From Actinobacteria bacterium UBA3120 (lineage in GTDB: Bacteria; Actinomycetota; Actinomycetes; S36-B12), in contig DEZY01000128.1 in NCBI GenBank assembly GCA_002365735.1, forward strand, positions 1 to 8,670: DNA of 8,670 bases, in the 5' to 3' direction. A model generated the notes under the pieces. It saw nothing but the letters and a program-made list of their open reading frames with translations. It did no database searches and was not told where the DNA came from. Numbering within the stretch: the first letter of the stretch is position 1; each line of letters begins with the position of its first letter. Below, piece by piece: positions 5,486 through 8,670 of this stretch. Both the position numbers and the translations under genes were made by a program.

Positions 5486-6787
5486 TTATCGCGGTTCAGG
5501 GTTGGATTCGGCGTCCCCCTGCTGATACACATCAGGGATGTCGTCGTGATTGAGATCAGCCTCTTCGATTTCAGCCATACGTGCGTAATGTCGACCACGT
5601 GAAAGTAGGATGACCGCGGCGATTGCCGCGGCAACAACGGAAGCAACCAGGACAGAGATTTTGGCGCTTTCCAGGTTGAACGCGTTGTCCGGGTACCCCA
5701 ATTCGCTGATGAGTAGTGCGACCGTGAAGCCAACACCAGCCAACACGCCCACCGCCATCACATCGCGCCAGGCAATACCCGGGCTCAAACTTGCCCTGGT
5801 GAATCGGGCCATGAACCAGGCCATGCCAACAATTCCGATGGGTTTTCCTAACACGAGCCCGACCATGATTCCAATCGCGATGGGTGATTGAAGGGGTTCA
5901 ATTACCCCGGTAGCTCGTAAATCAACACCAGCAGCGAACAAGGCGAAAATGGGAACGGCAAGCCCGGCACTGATCGGGTGGATTGTGTGAATCAATTTGT
6001 CAGCTGGCGCTTCAGTCTCACCCGGGTCAGTGCGAACGCGAGTGAGGAATCCAAAGGCAACACCAGCGACAGTCGCGTGAACGCCACTCTTGTAACAGAA
6101 ATACCAGCCGATCAGAACGAGTGGGATGAAAAGAATGGGTGAAGAAATGCGATATTTCTGCAGTAGCCAATAAGCCAGCATCGTGGCCAGGAATCCAGCA
6201 AACCACAGCATTGCAAACTTATCGGAGTAGAAAATCGCGATAACACTAATCGCGCCAAGATCATCAACGACAGCGAGTGTGAGTAGAAAGGCGCGAAGTG
6301 CAACGGGAAGTTTTCGCCCAAATATTGCCAGTACCGCCAATGCAAAGGCAATGTCCGTCGCCATTGGAATTCCCCAACCCTGGAGCGATCCGTCAGCCAG
6401 GGTGGCGTTAACTGCAACATAAAAAAGAGCGGGGACGAGCATGCCGCCCAAGGCTGCTGCTGCAGGAACTATTGCTTGGGCCGGTTTTGACAGGGAGCCG
6501 AGCACCAGTTCGTGCTTAAGTTCGAGACCAACAACGAAAAAGAAAATTGCCAGGAGTGCATCGGCGGCCCAGACCCCGAGTGAAAGATTCAGACCAAGTT
6601 CAGCAGGCCCGATTTTGTAGTGAACTAGGTCAAAATAACTATCTCCCCAAGGGGAGTTTGCCCAGACCAGCGCACAGATTGCTGCAAAAAGTAGGACCGC
6701 ACCACCAATGGTTTCGTCACGTAACTGACTCAGTAGCCATCCGCGCTCGCCCAGACTTGGGCGCGACAAAATATCGTTATTGGCCAT
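5486..6787 (-). CDS. nhaA: Na+/H+ antiporter NhaA
   Basis: The 433-residue protein is an NhaA-type electrogenic antiporter that exchanges cytoplasmic Na+ (or Li+) for external H+ in the inner membrane. The hydrophobicity fits about 12 membrane segments. Key motifs are FFFVVGLELKHEL (82-94), ATDIAFA (143-149, Asp145 = E. coli Asp133) and LTLAVVDDLGAI (169-180), whose Asp175-Asp176 are the ion-binding pair equal to E. coli Asp163-Asp164. GLVLGKPIG (310-318) has Lys315 = E. coli Lys300, and GVGFTVALLIS lies near the C-terminal helices. It is longer than E. coli NhaA (388) because of a hydrophilic acidic tail after about residue 397, which includes D411-L-N413-H-D415-D-I-P-D419, resembling a calcium-binding loop. 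The ATG at 6787 is 44 nt past the acs stop, with only a weak AGG close to the start. It leads directly into the holin-like gene and is likely co-transcribed. Confidence 0.96.
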   Translation of the reverse strand: MANNDILSRPSLGERGWLLSQLRDETIGGAVLLFAAICALVWANSPWGDSYFDLVHYKIGPAELGLNLSLGVWAADALLAIFFFVVGLELKHELVLGSLSKPAQAIVPAAAALGGMLVPALFYVAVNATLADGSLQGWGIPMATDIAFALAVLAIFGRKLPVALRAFLLTLAVVDDLGAISVIAIFYSDKFAMLWFAGFLATMLAYWLLQKYRISSPILFIPLVLIGWYFCYKSGVHATVAGVAFGFLTRVRTDPGETEAPADKLIHTIHPISAGLAVPIFALFAAGVDLRATGVIEPLQSPIAIGIMVGLVLGKPIGIVGMAWFMARFTRASLSPGIAWRDVMAVGVLAGVGFTVALLISELGYPDNAFNLESAKISVLVASVVAAAIAAVILLSRGRHYARMAEIEEADLNHDDIPDVYQQGDAESNPEPR

Positions 6788-6831
6788 AACCTGAGTCTAC
6801 TAATTAACCGCTCGTCGCGATATTCGAGTAG

Positions 6832-8670
6832 TTAGTCGTCTGCGCTTGAGGATTCGAGCCCGGCCGAAATCAGATTCATCACTGCCGGGTCGGCGAGGGT
6901 GGTCGAATCGCCGACACTGCGATGCTCGGCAACATCTTGTAGTAGACGGCGAAGGATCTTACCTGACCGAGTCTTGGGAAGTTCAGGGACGATCATAATC
7001 TGTCGTGGTTTCGCGATCGGACCAATCTCGTTAGCAACGTGATTGCGAAGTTCGGCAACCAGACTGGTTCCATCAGCACCTTCCATGCCTCCGCGCAGGA
7101 TTACAAACGCAACAATTGCTTGGCCGGTTGTTTCATCAGCAGCACCAACTACTGCAGCTTCAGCGACACTGGGGTGAGAGACGAGAGCGGATTCGACCTC
7201 TGTGGTGGAAATCCGGTGCCCGGAAACATTCATGACGTCGTCGACGCGGCCCAGTAGCCAGATTGCCCCGTCATCATCGAATTTTGCCCCGTCGCCTGCG
7301 AAGTAATACTGCGGCCATTTTGACCAGTAGGTATCAATGAAACGTTGATTATCTCCCCAAATCCCACGCAGCATTGCCGGCCAAGGTTCGGTGAGGACGA
7401 GGAAACCACCGGAGCCGTTACCCAGGGGGGATCCCGCATCGTCGACAATCGCCACACCAATTCCTGGAAGAGCGCGCATGGCCGAGCCTGGTTTAGTCGC
7501 CGTGACACCGGGGAGCGGCGAAATCATCATGGCGCCGGTTTCGGTCTGCCACCAGGTATCAATAATGGGACAACGGTCCCCACCTATCACTTTGCGATAC
7601 CACATCCAGGCTTCAGGGTTGATAGGTTCACCGACTGATCCCAATAGGCGTAGTGAAGACAAGTCATGTGATTCAGGAAATTCGTCACCCCATTTCATAA
7701 AAGTGCGAATTGCAGTGGGAGCGGTATAAAGAATTGTGACCCCGTGTCGCTCGACGATATCCCACCAGCGATCTTTGGCGGGAGCGTCCGGTGTTCCTTC
7801 GTAGATAACTTGGGTAGTGCGGTTAGCAAGTGGACCGTAAACAATGTACGAGTGCCCGGTTACCCAACCGATGTCTGCAGTGCACCAAAACACATCAGTA
7901 TCAGGCTTTAGATCAAAAACATTGCGGTGTGTGTAGGTAACCTGGGTCAGATATCCGCCAGTCGTGTGCAAGATCCCCTTTGGTTTTCCGGTTGTTCCCG
8001 ACGTGTACAAAATAAATAATGGGTGCTCGGAGTCGAATGCCTCCGGGGTGTGTTCGGGTGATTGGCCCTCCACAAATTCGTGCCACCACACATCTTTTTC
8101 ACTCCAAGTGACGTCGTTGCCGCAACGCTTAACAACCAAAACATTATTTACCGATGGACAAGAGGCGACTGCTTCATCGACAGCGGGCTTGAGCGACATC
8201 ACGTTTCCGCGGCGATTTTGTCCATCGGCGGTGATTACTAGCTTGGCGGAGGCATCGTCAATTCGACTGCGTAATGCTTCGGCACTAAACCCGGCAAAGA
8301 CAACAGAATGTGGCGCACCAACGCGAGCGCAGGCCAACATCGCCACGACAGCCTCAACAATCATGGGCATGTAGATCACGACGCGATCACCAGCAGTGAT
8401 ACCAAGCTCGGTGAGGGCATTGGCTGCTTTGCTGACTTCACCCAGGAGCTCGCGATACGTTACATTGCGCTGATCGCCGGGTTCGCCCTCAAAACGGATC
8501 GCAACTTGATCGCCGTGACCGGAATGAACGTGACGATCTACGCAGTTATACGCGACATTTAGTGTGCCGCCGACAAACCATTTGGCGAACGGGGCGTTAG
8601 ACCAGTCCAGAACTTCAGTGAAGTCGGTTTCCCAATCCAACCCGCGTGCTTGGGTAGCCCAAAAACCCAA
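6832..8670 (-). CDS. acs: Acetyl-CoA synthetase, N-terminus cut by the window edge
   Basis: This is an AMP-forming acetate-CoA ligase, which makes acetyl-CoA from acetate, ATP and CoA via acetyl-AMP in the cytoplasm. The frame runs off the right edge: 612 residues are seen against about 650 usual, so roughly 40 N-terminal residues and the start are missing; the first in-window codon (TTG) is not a real start. Motifs in window numbering: PFAKWFVGGTLNVAYNCVDR (27-46), the P-loop YTSGTTGKPKG (222-232), DTWWQTETG (371-379; Trp374 probably equals the acetate-pocket Trp414 of Salmonella Acs), YFAGDGAKFDDDG (456-468) with the AMP-binding Asp, the hinge region GRVDDVMNVSGHR (474-486), and PKTRSGK with Lys571 (codon 6958-6960), the catalytic lysine silenced by reversible acetylation in characterised Acs enzymes. 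It is probably the first gene of the operon seen here, but its promoter lies outside. Confidence 0.97.
   Translation of the reverse strand: MGFWATQARGLDWETDFTEVLDWSNAPFAKWFVGGTLNVAYNCVDRHVHSGHGDQVAIRFEGEPGDQRNVTYRELLGEVSKAANALTELGITAGDRVVIYMPMIVEAVVAMLACARVGAPHSVVFAGFSAEALRSRIDDASAKLVITADGQNRRGNVMSLKPAVDEAVASCPSVNNVLVVKRCGNDVTWSEKDVWWHEFVEGQSPEHTPEAFDSEHPLFILYTSGTTGKPKGILHTTGGYLTQVTYTHRNVFDLKPDTDVFWCTADIGWVTGHSYIVYGPLANRTTQVIYEGTPDAPAKDRWWDIVERHGVTILYTAPTAIRTFMKWGDEFPESHDLSSLRLLGSVGEPINPEAWMWYRKVIGGDRCPIIDTWWQTETGAMMISPLPGVTATKPGSAMRALPGIGVAIVDDAGSPLGNGSGGFLVLTEPWPAMLRGIWGDNQRFIDTYWSKWPQYYFAGDGAKFDDDGAIWLLGRVDDVMNVSGHRISTTEVESALVSHPSVAEAAVVGAADETTGQAIVAFVILRGGMEGADGTSLVAELRNHVANEIGPIAKPRQIMIVPELPKTRSGKILRRLLQDVAEHRSVGDSTTLADPAVMNLISAGLESSSADD

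Noticed and set aside
8668..8670. TTG at the window edge as the start of acs
   Set aside because: About 40 conserved N-terminal residues of the family are missing, so the gene continues beyond the window.

Overview
The window looks like ordinary chromosomal DNA from a free-living actinobacterium, possibly one of the small-genome aquatic lineages. The signs are mid-range GC (by eye about 50%), tight gene packing with GTG and ATG starts, an 'actinobacterial Holin-X' type membrane protein, and a gene order I recall from many actinomycetes: acetyl-CoA synthetase, a Na+/H+ antiporter, a small two-helix membrane protein and an EphE-like alpha/beta hydrolase. The exact genus cannot be settled from this sequence. 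No rRNA, tRNA, CRISPR array, insertion sequence or phage module was found.

Layout. Positions 1-184 are the upstream region of a + strand gene (185-769) for a secreted four-cysteine protein I do not recognise. It converges, across about 240 bp with weak hairpins, on a - strand gene (1010-1918) for a secreted protein resembling a small beta-propeller. A 313-bp gene-free stretch (1919-2231) with several inverted repeats follows. From 2232 to the right edge there is one tightly packed - strand gene series. In order of transcription, right to left, it is: acs (cut by the window edge), nhaA, a holin-like membrane protein, an EphE-like hydrolase, a DUF309 protein, and an iron-sulfur bacterial cryptochrome/photolyase. 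The junctions are 44, 24, 13 and 5 nt gaps and a 4-nt stop/start overlap, so co-transcription is likely, at least from nhaA to the photolyase. A GC-rich hairpin about 40 nt past the photolyase stop may end the transcript.

How the genes may work together. Acs activates acetate, NhaA exchanges sodium for protons, and the holin-like protein sits in the membrane. The hydrolase has the family fold but a glycine where the nucleophile should be. DUF309 and the photolyase are probably translationally coupled. I see no single pathway joining them; the cluster looks like conserved actinobacterial housekeeping synteny with a DNA-repair pair attached at the 3' end. I did not find a convincing new multi-gene system. 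The points most worth a second look are the nucleophile-less hydrolase, the DUF309-photolyase pair with a substitution at a probable electron-transfer position, and an acidic D-x-N-x-D tail on NhaA.
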